A stretch of 33,276 nucleotides of DNA from Acidobacteriota bacterium (GTDB lineage: Bacteria > Actinomycetota > Acidimicrobiia > Acidimicrobiales > RAAP-2), in assembly GCA_018970215.1 (NCBI GenBank), contig JAGWWX010000011.1, forward strand, positions 1 to 33,276, given 5' to 3'. Within the stretch, counting starts at the first letter, position 1. The number at the start of each line of letters is the position of its first letter. This document shows, in pieces, positions 15,883-24,701 of the stretch. Under the pieces are notes generated by a model. It did no database searches and was not told the origin of the DNA. It saw only the letters and a program-made list of their open reading frames with translations. A program made the translations under genes and the position numbers.

Positions 15883-17163
15883 TTAGGCGGTGGGGTAGTT
15901 CGCCCGGCTCCGACGCCCATCGAGCCAGAGAGCAACCGCCATGAGTGCAACGACGTCGAGGCCAAGGCGATATCGCCAGTGACCCACGAAGACCCCTGCG
16001 AGTGCCATCGAGAACAGCGCCGTGAGGACGAAGAGGCGACGAGCGAGCCGTTCATCCCCCATCGCCCGACGCCGACGTTGCCACAACGCCCAAAGGAAAC
16101 TTGGGAATAATAGGTAGCCACCCACCGCTTGAGCCCACGACGCCCACACTCGTTGGCCGGCACCCTTCGACATGTAGACCACCCAGTTGGGACGATAGAG
16201 ACCGAAGAACCACGCTTCGCGCGCGGCGACCACGATGGGCCAACGGGCGATGTGCGTCGTGGCGTACTCCCAGGCATCTCGGGTCATCCCACTGGAACGA
16301 ACAGACTCGTCAAGTGAGGGATGCGCCTTGGCGGCTGCCGACCAACATCCCAAATCGTCGTAGCCGATGAATCGACCGTCGTAGTACGCGAGATGGCAGT
16401 TTGCTCCGGCGAGCGTGATGCCCAGATTTGTTGACAGGTAGACCGGCTTCTCAAAGCGTCCCTGGTTATAGACCACCCACGGTGCACACACAATTCCCGC
16501 GACACACAACACGGCAAGTCCTCGCAGAACCGGAATGCTCTCCCGGTACCACCACCACGACACCACCACCACGATGAGGGCCAACGCAAGTAGTTCGGCA
16601 CGCGCCAAGGCCACCATGGCGACTAAGACTCCAAGGAACAACGTATGGCGCCATCGCCGTTCGGACTTCCAGTTGGGAAGAAGGGCGAGTAGCCACACGA
16701 ACGCCGCAATGGCGAAGGGCTCTGATACCACCAAACCGTCGCGCACCCAGAGGCCCGGGTAGGCGGACGCCAATCCCGCCGCGATGAGGGCGGCCCGATC
16801 ACTACCGCTGACCCGTCGAACGAACGTTGCAATACCGAGAATTGATACGGTACCGACGAAGGGAATGAGATAGCGCAGTCCCGTCATTGCATTGGGGAAG
16901 AACCACGCGAACGGCGCAATGGCCACTGAAACGAGTGGCCCGTGGGAGGCGGAGGGGATATCGGTATTGAAAATACTCGACCACGGATGACCGTCAACGA
17001 GGCGATGCGCCTGGGTCATGTACCAGTGTTCATCGGACCAGATTCGAAGGGGGCGTTCAAAAGGAACGTACACGAGACGCCACAACAGACCGACGAGCGC
17101 CACGGACACGAGTTGTCGGCGATACGACCACGAGTTCCACGCGGAGAGAAGCCGTTGTCTCAC
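15883..17163 (-). CDS. GT39/ArnT-like polytopic membrane glycosyltransferase
   Basis: 426 residues with about ten hydrophobic segments. Residues 42-56 (WSDEHWYMTQAHRLV) place an acidic Asp-Glu pair (44-45) in the first outer loop, as in GT-C enzymes of the PMT/ArnT group (Dolichyl-P-mannose mannosyltransferase-like) that use polyprenyl-phosphate sugars. The C terminus ends in a basic tail. Start GTG 17161-17163 is supported by TAAGAT exactly 6 nt upstream; no Shine-Dalgarno sequence is seen. It lies 40 nt after clpB and 40 nt before purA, so it probably heads the purine transcript. Substrate is unknown. Confidence 0.75.
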   Translation of the reverse strand: MRQRLLSAWNSWSYRRQLVSVALVGLLWRLVYVPFERPLRIWSDEHWYMTQAHRLVDGHPWSSIFNTDIPSASHGPLVSVAIAPFAWFFPNAMTGLRYLIPFVGTVSILGIATFVRRVSGSDRAALIAAGLASAYPGLWVRDGLVVSEPFAIAAFVWLLALLPNWKSERRWRHTLFLGVLVAMVALARAELLALALIVVVVSWWWYRESIPVLRGLAVLCVAGIVCAPWVVYNQGRFEKPVYLSTNLGITLAGANCHLAYYDGRFIGYDDLGCWSAAAKAHPSLDESVRSSGMTRDAWEYATTHIARWPIVVAAREAWFFGLYRPNWVVYMSKGAGQRVWASWAQAVGGYLLFPSFLWALWQRRRRAMGDERLARRLFVLTALFSMALAGVFVGHWRYRLGLDVVALMAVALWLDGRRSRANYPTA

Positions 17164-17169
17164 GCGAGC

Positions 17170-17175
17170 ATCTTA
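17170..17175 (-). promoter_or_regulatory. Putative -10 element of the GT39-purA-purD-purB-purC unit (TAAGAT)
   Basis: Minus-strand TAAGAT, then 6 nt, then the GTG of the GT39-like gene. It lies in the 40-nt gap after clpB and fits the leaderless pattern of other genes here. Confidence 0.45.
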
Positions 17176-17198
17176 GAAACGATTGTGCGATGGTCGAG

Positions 17199-17250
17199 GT
17201 TTGCTACGCAAACGTCAATACACCATCAACTTCATCGATGGTGATGGTGT
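17199..17250 (-). terminator. Two hairpins at the clpB 3' end, possible operon terminator
   Basis: ACACCATCA (17220-17228) and TGATGGTGT (17242-17250) form a perfect 9-bp inverted repeat inside the last clpB codons. GTTTGC-TAC-GCAAAC (17199-17213) forms a second 6-bp hairpin across the clpB TAG stop. No U-rich tail follows, so factor-independent termination is doubtful; mRNA 3'-end protection is another option. Confidence 0.35.
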
Positions 17251-19693
17251 CGCCGTCACGGTACACCCCCTGGAGCACGGCCAAGGCCAGCGGATCTTCG
17301 ACTTTGCGCTGGAGTACCCGCTTGAGCGGGCGTGCGCCGAAGGCCGGGTCAAACCCCTCGTGGGCTAAAAAGGCGGCCGCCGCGTCTGTCACGTGAAGAG
17401 TAAGACGTCGTTCCGCCAGACGAGCGCGAAGACGTTGTAACTGAATGCCCACAATGACGGCGAGGTCGCTTTCTCCGAGCGAACGAAAGCGCACAATCTC
17501 GTCAATACGATTCACAAACTCCGGACGGAAGAAGTCCAAAGGGTCTCCGGGCAGATTGCTCGTCATAATGAAGATCACGTTCGTAAAGTCAACGGTACGC
17601 CCCTGACCATCCGTTAGTCGTCCGTCGTCAAGTACCTGCAGTAAGAGGTTGAAAACGTCGGGATGCGCTTTTTCAATTTCGTCAAGTAGCACGACGGCGT
17701 AGGGACGGCGGCGCACTGCTTCAGTGAGCTGCCCTCCTTCTTCGTACCCGACGTAGCCCGGGGGCGCTCCCACGAGCCGCGACACCGCAAACTTTTCCAT
17801 GTACTCCGACATATCAACACGAACCATTGCCTTGTCGTCGTCAAAAAGGAATTCAGCCAACGCTCGAGCGAGTTCCGTCTTGCCGACTCCCGTCGGACCG
17901 AGAAAGAGGAAGGAACCGATGGGTCGTTGAGGATCACCGAGGCCCGCTCGTGACCGACGTATGGCGTTACTCACCGCCACCACCGCCTCGTCTTGACCGA
18001 CGACCCGGGAGTGCAAGAGCTCTTCCATACGGATCAACTTGTCAACCTCACCCTCGAGGAGTTTGGCCACCGGTACTCCCGTCCAGCGGCTGACGACTTC
18101 GGCGACATCTTCGGCGTCAACCTCTTCTTTCAGAAATGCGCCATTCCGTTGAAGTTCCGCGAGCTCTGACGTCGCTTGGTCGATGTCTGACTCGAGAGCG
18201 GGGATGCGACCGTAACGAATCTCCGACGCTCCCGCGAGGTCTCCCTCGCGTTCCAGACGTTCGGCCTCGACGCGTCGATCTTCCAGGTCTTGCTTCGCCG
18301 TCCTAATTCTTTGAATCGCGTTCTTCTCCACCTGCCAGCGAGCCGACATGGCGTCTGACGTCTCGCGCTGCTCCGCTAACTCTTCGTCGAGCTTCGCGAG
18401 GCGCTCACGGGAGGATTCGTCGGTCTCCTTGTCGAGAGCCACTCGTTCAATCTCTAATTGGCGTATGCGACGGATGACGACGTCAAGTTCTGTGGGGACT
18501 GAATCAATTTCTATTCGTAGACGACTGGCCGATTCGTCAATGAGGTCAATTGCTTTGTCGGGTAAGAAGCGATTGGGCACATAGCGATGCGACATCATGG
18601 CCGCAGCAACGAGCGCCGCGTCTTGAATTCGCACCCCGTGATGAACTTCGTACCGTTCTTTCAGGCCACGAAGTATCGCCACCGTATCTTCAACCGATGG
18701 CTCGCCAACGAAGACCTGTTGGAAGCGTCGTTCTAACGCTGCGTCTTTTTCAATGTACTTGCGATATTCGTCAAGCGTCGTGGCGCCAATCATGCGTAGT
18801 TCGCCTCGCGCCAAGAGCGGCTTGATCATGTTGCCAGCGTCCATCGCCCCTTCGGCCGCCCCCGCGCCCACGATGGTGTGAATTTCGTCGATAAACGTAA
18901 TGACTTCACCTTCGGCGTCCTGAATCTCCTTCAAGACGGCCTTGAGTCGTTCCTCAAACTCTCCGCGGTACTTCGCTCCCGCCACCATGGCGCCGAGGTC
19001 GAGTGCAATGACGCGACGATCCCGCAAACTTTCGGGTACATCGCCCTCCACAATCCGTTGAGCGAGGCCTTCCACAATTGCCGTCTTCCCCACGCCCGGC
19101 TCCCCAATCAAGACGGGGTTGTTTTTGGTACGACGTGAAAGAACTTGGATGACACGACGTATCTCTTCATCGCGACCAATGACAGGGTCTAGCTTTCCCA
19201 GTCGAGCAACCGCCGTGAGATCGCGGCCGTACTTTTCGAGTGACTGAAATGTGTCTTCAGGATTTTCGGACGTAATCCGTGCACTCCCACGAATCGCTCG
19301 AAGAGCGGAGAGGAGCGCTTCGGTCGTTGACCCGACGAGAGGTGCCCAAGTAATAACAACGTGATCTACGGAGAGAAAGTCATCGCCCAGAGAAGCTCGT
19401 AGTTGATCGGCCGATTCAAGGCCCTCGCGCGCTTCACGTGAAAGTCCCGCCGTTGAGCCGCCTACGGTACGGGGCTCTTTTGCTACGAGATCATTCAAAG
19501 TGCTCGCGGCGGCAGCGGGATCGACCGATGCCGCTTGTAGTAAAGATCGAGCGACACCGTCGGCTTGATTCAGCGCGGCGAGCAGGAGGTGCGCTGGGGT
19601 GACGTAGGGATTACCCGCCGCGGTTGCTTGAGTTTCAGCAGCTTGGAACGCTTCGCGAGTCTTGATCGTCCACTTCTGGGGGTCCAACGTCAT
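17204..19693 (-). CDS. clpB: ClpB/Hsp104 disaggregase
   Basis: 829 residues. This AAA+ hexamer extracts proteins from aggregates together with DnaK. Order: Clp N-domain (about 1-145), first ATPase module with Walker A GEPGVGKT at 197-204, a long charged coiled-coil middle domain (about 400-525) specific to ClpB, and a second module with GPTGVGKT near residue 595 and [13 protein letters not shown]. It is shorter than the usual 855-870 residues. Part of the shortening is visible after sensor-1 TSNL, where only PGDPLDF separates it from [16 protein letters not shown] 19691-19693 has GAGGAG upstream and follows hspR by 10 nt, so it belongs to the HspR-controlled operon. Confidence 0.96.
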   Translation of the reverse strand: MTLDPQKWTIKTREAFQAAETQATAAGNPYVTPAHLLLAALNQADGVARSLLQAASVDPAAAASTLNDLVAKEPRTVGGSTAGLSREAREGLESADQLRASLGDDFLSVDHVVITWAPLVGSTTEALLSALRAIRGSARITSENPEDTFQSLEKYGRDLTAVARLGKLDPVIGRDEEIRRVIQVLSRRTKNNPVLIGEPGVGKTAIVEGLAQRIVEGDVPESLRDRRVIALDLGAMVAGAKYRGEFEERLKAVLKEIQDAEGEVITFIDEIHTIVGAGAAEGAMDAGNMIKPLLARGELRMIGATTLDEYRKYIEKDAALERRFQQVFVGEPSVEDTVAILRGLKERYEVHHGVRIQDAALVAAAMMSHRYVPNRFLPDKAIDLIDESASRLRIEIDSVPTELDVVIRRIRQLEIERVALDKETDESSRERLAKLDEELAEQRETSDAMSARWQVEKNAIQRIRTAKQDLEDRRVEAERLEREGDLAGASEIRYGRIPALESDIDQATSELAELQRNGAFLKEEVDAEDVAEVVSRWTGVPVAKLLEGEVDKLIRMEELLHSRVVGQDEAVVAVSNAIRRSRAGLGDPQRPIGSFLFLGPTGVGKTELARALAEFLFDDDKAMVRVDMSEYMEKFAVSRLVGAPPGYVGYEEGGQLTEAVRRRPYAVVLLDEIEKAHPDVFNLLLQVLDDGRLTDGQGRTVDFTNVIFIMTSNLPGDPLDFFRPEFVNRIDEIVRFRSLGESDLAVIVGIQLQRLRARLAERRLTLHVTDAAAAFLAHEGFDPAFGARPLKRVLQRKVEDPLALAVLQGVYRDGDTITIDEVDGVLTFA

Positions 19694-19703
19694 GTGTTAC
19701 TCC

Positions 19704-20096
19704 TCACTTTCCGCGCTGTGGACCACTGGTTCCAAAGACAACGATGGACTGAGTGACGGGGACGAGGTCACGGCGGTGCTGACGATGTGCTTCGGCCACC
19801 GCCGCCCGAAGTTCCTCGCGCAAATGTGCAATCTCTGAATGTGCCGCGTCCAACTGTGCTTCGAGCACCAACACCCGCTTGACACCTTCCAAGTTGAGTC
19901 CCGCATCGGTGAGCTCTTGGATACGACGCAGCCGCGCGAGATCAACATCCGAATAGCGTCGGGACCCGCCCGCGGTTCGCGATGGATCCAGGAGTCCCGT
20001 ACGTTCGTAGTTACGAAGCGTTTGGGGGTGTACGCCGGCGAGCTGAGCGGCCACTGATATGACATACAGTGCGCGAATCTCTTGGTGTGATGTCAT
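19704..20096 (-). CDS. hspR: HspR heat-shock repressor (MerR family)
   Basis: 130 residues. The N-terminal MerR-type winged helix-turn-helix reads ALYVISVAAQLAGVHPQTLRNYERTGLLDPSRTAGGSRRYSDVDLARLRRIQELT, followed by a helical coiled-coil (about 75-115). In Streptomyces, HspR binds HAIR inverted repeats upstream of the dnaK operon, with DnaK as co-repressor; the operator-like repeat at 23556-23582 fits that. ATG 20094-20096 follows the dnaJ stop by 2 nt, with GAGGAG at the end of dnaJ as ribosome-binding site. Sitting inside the operon it represses implies autoregulation. Confidence 0.93.
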   Translation of the reverse strand: MTSHQEIRALYVISVAAQLAGVHPQTLRNYERTGLLDPSRTAGGSRRYSDVDLARLRRIQELTDAGLNLEGVKRVLVLEAQLDAAHSEIAHLREELRAAVAEAHRQHRRDLVPVTQSIVVFGTSGPQRGK

Positions 20097-20098
20097 TC

Positions 20099-21154
20099 TT
20101 ACTCCTCCGAGGTAAGGCTGGCGGCTAATTTCTCAACGAGATCACGCTGGGTCTCGTTCAGATTCGTCGGAATTTCAATCTGTACGGTGACGAGCAAGTC
20201 ACCAGCAGCGTGTTTGCCGTGAGCGGGCACACCGCGACCTTTGACTCGCATGGTCGTGCCGGGCTGCGTACCTGCGGCAATCTTGAGAGTAACCGGGTCG
20301 TCCAGTGTGGGTACTGACACGGTCGAACCCAATACAGCATCGGTGAAAGGAACTGACACGGTGGTCGTGACGTGACGTCCCCGACGAGCGAATCGCTGAT
20401 CCGACGTCACGTGGACGTCGACGTAAAGGTCACCAGCCGGTCCACCGTGGCTCCCGTGGCCGCCTTTGCCTTTTACACGAATCCTCTGTCCGTCCTCAAC
20501 GCCGGCGGGAAGCCGCACTTGCACCGAGCGAGAGCTTGCCTGACGACCGGACCCCCCACACGAGGTACACGGTCTCTCTAGGCGTCCACCGCGGCCGTGA
20601 CAGGTAGGGCAGGTTCGAGAAAGGCTAAAGGGTCCCTGGTCATCGGCGAGAACGCCCCGTCCCTGACAGGTAGTACACGCAATCATTGACGTTCCCGGTG
20701 CCGCCCCTGAACCGTGGCAGGCTGAGCAGTTTTCGTGACTAGGCAGTGATACCGACGTTGTCACCCCAAAGACGGCATCGCGAAAATTGAGATGGAGCGC
20801 TGTTTCAATATCTTCACCTCGGCGCGAACGAGTCGGTCGAGCGGACCGTCCAAAAATTCCTCCAAGAATGTCACCGAGGTCGCCAAAGTCGCCAAACTGC
20901 TGACCACCCGGGAAACCACCCGCCATGGGGCCCAGTCGACGAAGTTCGTCATACTCTTTCCGTTTTTCGGCATCGCCAATCACGTCGTACGCGGCCGTTA
21001 CTTCCTTGAACTTCTCTTCGGATCCGGGGTGCGTATCGGGGTGTAGTTCCTTCGCCAACTTGCGATAGGCACGAGTGATGTCCTTATCGGATGCGGTCTC
21101 CGACACTCCCAGGACTTTATAAAAGTCCTTTTCCAACCACTCGCGCTCGGCCAT
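20099..21154 (-). CDS. dnaJ: DnaJ co-chaperone (Hsp40, zinc-finger type)
   Basis: 351 residues from ATG 21152-21154. It stimulates the DnaK ATPase and delivers substrates. J-domain residues 10-75 with HPD at 38-40, a Gly/Phe-rich linker, four CxxCxGxG zinc repeats (CSACHGSG, CTTCQGRG, CPTCHGRG, CTSCGGSG) and the C-terminal peptide-binding domains are complete. A longer in-frame start at 21202 would add 16 residues that overlap grpE and do not fit the family; the ATG overlaps the grpE stop in a TAATG junction. Confidence 0.95.
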   Translation of the reverse strand: MAEREWLEKDFYKVLGVSETASDKDITRAYRKLAKELHPDTHPGSEEKFKEVTAAYDVIGDAEKRKEYDELRRLGPMAGGFPGGQQFGDFGDLGDILGGIFGRSARPTRSRRGEDIETALHLNFRDAVFGVTTSVSLPSHENCSACHGSGAAPGTSMIACTTCQGRGVLADDQGPFSLSRTCPTCHGRGGRLERPCTSCGGSGRQASSRSVQVRLPAGVEDGQRIRVKGKGGHGSHGGPAGDLYVDVHVTSDQRFARRGRHVTTTVSVPFTDAVLGSTVSVPTLDDPVTLKIAAGTQPGTTMRVKGRGVPAHGKHAAGDLLVTVQIEIPTNLNETQRDLVEKLAASLTSEE

Positions 21155-21669
21155 TATCCCTTGACACGCACCATCGCGGGACGAACGATGGCGCCCTTCC
21201 ACTGGTAACCCGCTCGCATTACGTCGTCAACGACTTGTTCGCCGTCGCCGTCAACGTGTGCCACGGCGTCGTGAATTGTGGGATCGAAGAGTGCACCGAC
21301 TTCATCAATACGAGTGAGCCCTTCTTTCGCCAGAGTGTCGAGCAACAAACTTCGTGCCTGCACCAGCGCTTTGGACTCGACAGTGTCCAGTTCGTCGGTA
21401 GAGGCGGCCCCAAAGTGAGCTTGCGCTAAATCCAGGGCATCGAGAACGGGGAGTAGTTTGGCCACCACTTCAGCCACGGATCGAGCAACAACTTCATCAG
21501 TCGTTCGCGCTACCCGCTTGCGGTAGTTCTCGAAGTCGGCTTGAAGACGTTGGAGGGCGTCGCGAAAGTCATCGCGTTCGCGCTCCGCATCACTCCTCTC
21601 GTCGAGCACGGCTTCCGACGGATCAATATTTTCAGCATCGGATGAGAGTTTGTTAACTTCTTCGGTCAC
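21154..21669 (-). CDS. grpE: GrpE nucleotide-exchange factor
   Basis: 171 residues. It releases ADP from DnaK. The acidic N terminus, a long coiled-coil with [22 protein letters not shown] (about 40-60), [12 protein letters not shown] and the C-terminal beta-domain end [16 protein letters not shown] match the family. Start GTG 21667-21669 overlaps the dnaK stop TGA 21666-21668 (GTGA), so its synthesis is coupled to DnaK. Confidence 0.94.
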   Translation of the reverse strand: MTEEVNKLSSDAENIDPSEAVLDERSDAERERDDFRDALQRLQADFENYRKRVARTTDEVVARSVAEVVAKLLPVLDALDLAQAHFGAASTDELDTVESKALVQARSLLLDTLAKEGLTRIDEVGALFDPTIHDAVAHVDGDGEQVVDDVMRAGYQWKGAIVRPAMVRVKG

Positions 21670-23486
21670 TTCTCGTCCACAATCTCAGCATCAACAATCG
21701 TGTCGTCGTCCGCATTACCACCAACGGAACCTTCACCCGAATTATTCTTCGCGGCCTCTTCGTAGAGTCGCTGACTAAAGCTCTGGCTGACGCCCACGAG
21801 CTTCTCCGTCGCACTCTTGACGGCGTCACTGTCGTCTCCGTTGAGCGCTTCCTTCAAGGCGGTCAGTTCTCGTTCAACATCGTCACGCTCTGATCCCTGG
21901 AAGCTTTCGCCCTGTTCCTTCAACAACTTCTCGGTCGAGTACACGAGGCTGTCGGCCTGGTTACGAATTTCAGCTTCCTCACGGCGCTTGCGGTCATCCT
22001 CCGCGTGCGCTTCGGCGTCACGGACCATGCGGTCAATGTCGTCCTTCGACAGACTTGATCCGCCCGTGATTGTCATCGATTGCGTGGCTCCGGTCGCTGT
22101 GTCTTTGGCCGATACATGCACAATGCCGTTGGCGTCGATGTCGAAGGTGACCTCAATCTGCGGCACGCCCCGCGGGGCGGGTGGAATACCAACGAGTTGG
22201 AACTTGCCCAGGGTCTTGTTGTAGGAAGCCATCTCACGCTCACCTTGCAGAACGTGGACTTCCACGGACGGCTGATTGTCGTCGGCCGTTGTGAAGGTCT
22301 GGCTCTTCTTCGTCGGGATGGTCGTATTACGTTCAATGAGCTTCGTCATGACGCCACCCTTGGTCTCGATACCGAGCGAGAGCGGGGTGACATCGAGGAG
22401 CAGAATGTCCTTGACATCGCCCTTTAGTACGCCCGCTTGGATGGCGGCACCGACGGCCACTACTTCGTCGGGATTCACGGTCTTGTTGGGCTCCGTCCCT
22501 GTGAGCTTGCTGACCAGCTCTTGCACCGCAGGAATACGAGTCGAACCACCGACCATAATGACGTGATCAATCTTGTTCAGCGTGAGACCAGCGTCTTTAA
22601 TCGCCTGATCGAAAGGCTTGCGGCAACGCTCTACCAAGTCGGCCGTGAGTTCATTGAACTTGGCTCGAGTGAGCTTCAGATCCATGTGCTTCGGGCCATC
22701 ATTGGTCGCGGTAATGAATGGAAGATTGATCTGCGTTTCTTGCAAGCTCGATAGCTCAATCTTCGCCTTCTCGGCTGCCTCCTTCAAACGCTGCTCGGCC
22801 ATCTTGTCCGTCGACAGATCGACACCCTCGGTGTCCTTAAACGACTTAATGAGCCACTGCATGATGGCCTCATCCCAGTCGTCACCGCCGAGGTGTGTAT
22901 CACCGGCCGTTGACTTCACCTCAAAGACTCCATCCGCGATTTCGAGAACGGAGACGTCAAAGGTTCCACCACCGAGGTCAAAAACGAGGATTGTCTGTTC
23001 GGCGGATCCCTTGTCAAGGCCGTATGCGAGTGCGGCGGCTGTTGGCTCGTTAACGATGCGGAGTACTTCCAACCCGGCAATCTGTCCCGCCTCTTTTGTC
23101 GCCGTACGTTGTGCGTCGTCGAAGTACGCCGGAACGGTAATGACTGCCTGAGTTACTGGTTCACCGAGATAGGCCTCAGCGTCTCGCTTGAGCTTCATGA
23201 GCACGCGCGCAGAGATTTCTTGTGGGGTGTACTTCGTGCCATCAATATCAATCGACCAGGACGTACCCATGTGCCTCTTGACCGATCGGATCGTTCGGTC
23301 GGGGTTCGTAATTGCCTGGCGCTTCGCGACTTCACCGACTAACACCTCGCCGGTCTTCGAAAAGCCCACGACCGAAGGGGTCGTCCGAGCGCCTTCTGAA
23401 TTGGGGATGACAATGGGTTCGCCGGCTTCCAAGATGCTGACGACTGAGTTGGTGGTTCCGAGGTCGATTCCGACTGCCTTCGCCAT
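21666..23486 (-). CDS. dnaK: Molecular chaperone DnaK (Hsp70)
   Basis: 606 residues, full length though at the short end. The ATPase domain shows [65 protein letters not shown] and [13 protein letters not shown]. The substrate domain includes [16 protein letters not shown] and the C terminus ends in the acidic [14 protein letters not shown] tail recognised by co-chaperones. ATG 23484-23486 has AAGGAG (23495-23500) in good position. First gene of the chaperone operon; the promoter overlaps a HAIR-like operator. Confidence 0.98.
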   Translation of the reverse strand: MAKAVGIDLGTTNSVVSILEAGEPIVIPNSEGARTTPSVVGFSKTGEVLVGEVAKRQAITNPDRTIRSVKRHMGTSWSIDIDGTKYTPQEISARVLMKLKRDAEAYLGEPVTQAVITVPAYFDDAQRTATKEAGQIAGLEVLRIVNEPTAAALAYGLDKGSAEQTILVFDLGGGTFDVSVLEIADGVFEVKSTAGDTHLGGDDWDEAIMQWLIKSFKDTEGVDLSTDKMAEQRLKEAAEKAKIELSSLQETQINLPFITATNDGPKHMDLKLTRAKFNELTADLVERCRKPFDQAIKDAGLTLNKIDHVIMVGGSTRIPAVQELVSKLTGTEPNKTVNPDEVVAVGAAIQAGVLKGDVKDILLLDVTPLSLGIETKGGVMTKLIERNTTIPTKKSQTFTTADDNQPSVEVHVLQGEREMASYNKTLGKFQLVGIPPAPRGVPQIEVTFDIDANGIVHVSAKDTATGATQSMTITGGSSLSKDDIDRMVRDAEAHAEDDRKRREEAEIRNQADSLVYSTEKLLKEQGESFQGSERDDVERELTALKEALNGDDSDAVKSATEKLVGVSQSFSQRLYEEAAKNNSGEGSVGGNADDDTIVDAEIVDEK

Positions 23487-23547
23487 GTTCTGTACTCCTT
23501 ACGGGTAATTTCCCAGTATTTCTGGTCTTTTCCTGTATGCAGTAATA

Positions 23548-23578
23548 AGTATAGCAAACTTGATAAGACTTGTGTCAA
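23548..23578 (-). promoter_or_regulatory. dnaK operon promoter
   Basis: On the minus strand TTGACA (23573-23578) and TATACT (23548-23553) are spaced by 19 nt, with TG one base before the -10 (extended -10). The -35 overlaps one half of the HAIR-like repeat. The expected start near 23541 gives a leader of about 55 nt with a good ribosome-binding site. Confidence 0.7.
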
Positions 23579-23582
23579 GTTT
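23556..23582. promoter_or_regulatory. HAIR-like operator for HspR
   Basis: AAACTTGA (23556-23563) and TCAAGTTT (23575-23582) are a perfect inverted repeat. The core CTTGATA-N7-TGTCAAG (23559-23579) has the spacing of the HAIR consensus CTTGAGT-N7-ACTCAAG and matches 10 of its 14 positions. It covers the -35 of the dnaK promoter, and hspR is in the operon. Confidence 0.8.
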
Positions 23583-23648
23583 ATTTCTAATTGGAATAGG
23601 AAGTTTTGACCCATTCCGAACCACCAAAACACCCAAACACCGCCCGAC

Positions 23649-23658
23649 TCGCCGGCGA
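23649..23658. repeat. 10-bp palindrome TCGCCGGCGA near the SGNH gene start
   Basis: A perfect palindrome whose right edge is 13 nt upstream of the putative -10 of the first tandem SGNH gene, about where a -35 would be. It could be an operator for that gene; chance occurrence cannot be excluded. Confidence 0.3.
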
Positions 23659-23671
23659 TAGTCGTCATTGT

Positions 23672-23677
23672 TATCGT
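23672..23677 (+). promoter_or_regulatory. Putative -10 element of the tandem SGNH genes (TATCGT)
   Basis: TATCGT, 7 nt, then ATG 23685. The only purine-rich stretch (AAAGG) is one base from the ATG, too close for a ribosome-binding site, so a leaderless start is likely. Confidence 0.4.
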
Positions 23678-23684
23678 CAAAGGC

Positions 23685-24695
23685 ATGGTTTGGACTTCTC
23701 GACCCGTCCGGCGATGGTCCGGCCTTGCGATCGTCGGTCTCCTGCTCGTCAGTTGGTTGCCACGGGCTGATGGCGCCACTCCTGTCACCTCCACCAGCCT
23801 GCAAAGCCAGATTCGGGCTGGCGTGTCTACGAAGTCCCCGGGGACCGTGCTGCCCTCCCCCAAGAGCGTTCTCAAGGGTCCGGCCTGGAGTTTTGTGGGC
23901 AATACCTTGGTGACAAATAGTTGCAACCCCCGCCAAACCCCCAGCCTGATTTCGCAACCGAAGCCTTGTAGCTTCGGCAACCCTCGAGCCAAGAAAACGG
24001 TCGTGTTGGTGGGTGCCTCACATGCCGGCATGTGGATGCCCGCATTCAAATCAATGGCGTCAACGGACTTTTATCAGTTCAAGGCATTTATCTACGCAGG
24101 ATGTCCCCCACTGCTCGTTGATTTCAGTTCACCACCGTTTGACCGCGATAGTAAGTACGTCACAGCCACGCAGTGCGCGACCTGGAATGCAAACGTCGCC
24201 ACCGCCGTGAATGCCCTACACCCCGACGCCGTCATTTTTGCGGGTGGAAGCCAGTCGATGACATCTGATCCCGGCGTACTGAATCAGTGGGTAGTAGGTA
24301 TGAGTGCGTTTATTAATTCATTCACGGTATCGAAGAAGATCATCATCGGATCAACGCCCGTCTTAAACATCACCACAGAAATGGCAAAGTGCGTTAGCCA
24401 AAACCCGTCAAACGTTGCGACCTGCAATACGACTTATAACTCAACCAGCAACACCGATGTCACGAAGCTCCTCTTGGATCGTGATGTTCAAGTCGCCGCC
24501 GCGACAGGCGCTTCGCTCGTTCCTGTGATTTCACTGGTCTGCACACCAACAACTAGTGCAACACCCATCGGTACGTGCCCTGCGGTTATCAATCACAATC
24601 TTGTGTATGTCGACGATAATCACCTCACCGCAGTTTTTGTCACGTACGTCACCCCCGTTTTTCGTGCCCTGATCAACATTCCGCTAAAAAGCTAA
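23685..24695 (+). CDS. Secreted SGNH-like protein, tandem copy 1 (GASH variant)
   Basis: 336 residues. A signal peptide covers about 1-30 (basic start, hydrophobic core, end near ADG-A). VVLVGASHAGMWMPAF has Ser112 at the nucleophile position but Ala instead of Asp before it. DDNH near the end supplies Asp310 and His313. Eight cysteines, arranged in pairs through the mature chain, match the other three copies and suggest four disulfides. The fold is like the SGNH domain attached to OafA-type acyltransferases but stands alone here. An in-frame stop upstream (23658-23660) and lack of other codons support ATG 23685. Divergent from dnaK. Probable extracellular esterase or acyl-transfer protein on glycans; activity is unproven. 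Confidence 0.7.
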   Translation: MVWTSRPVRRWSGLAIVGLLLVSWLPRADGATPVTSTSLQSQIRAGVSTKSPGTVLPSPKSVLKGPAWSFVGNTLVTNSCNPRQTPSLISQPKPCSFGNPRAKKTVVLVGASHAGMWMPAFKSMASTDFYQFKAFIYAGCPPLLVDFSSPPFDRDSKYVTATQCATWNANVATAVNALHPDAVIFAGGSQSMTSDPGVLNQWVVGMSAFINSFTVSKKIIIGSTPVLNITTEMAKCVSQNPSNVATCNTTYNSTSNTDVTKLLLDRDVQVAAATGASLVPVISLVCTPTTSATPIGTCPAVINHNLVYVDDNHLTAVFVTYVTPVFRALINIPLKS

Positions 24696-24701
24696 ACCGC
24701 T

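Noticed and set aside
21155-21202. Longer dnaJ N terminus beginning at 21202
   Set aside because: The 16 additional residues overlap grpE and precede the conserved J-domain start; the TAATG junction favours 21154.
23339-24049. A 236-codon minus-strand frame across the dnaK start and the first SGNH gene
   Set aside because: It crosses the dnaK promoter and the start of two well-supported genes in other frames and has no domain pattern.
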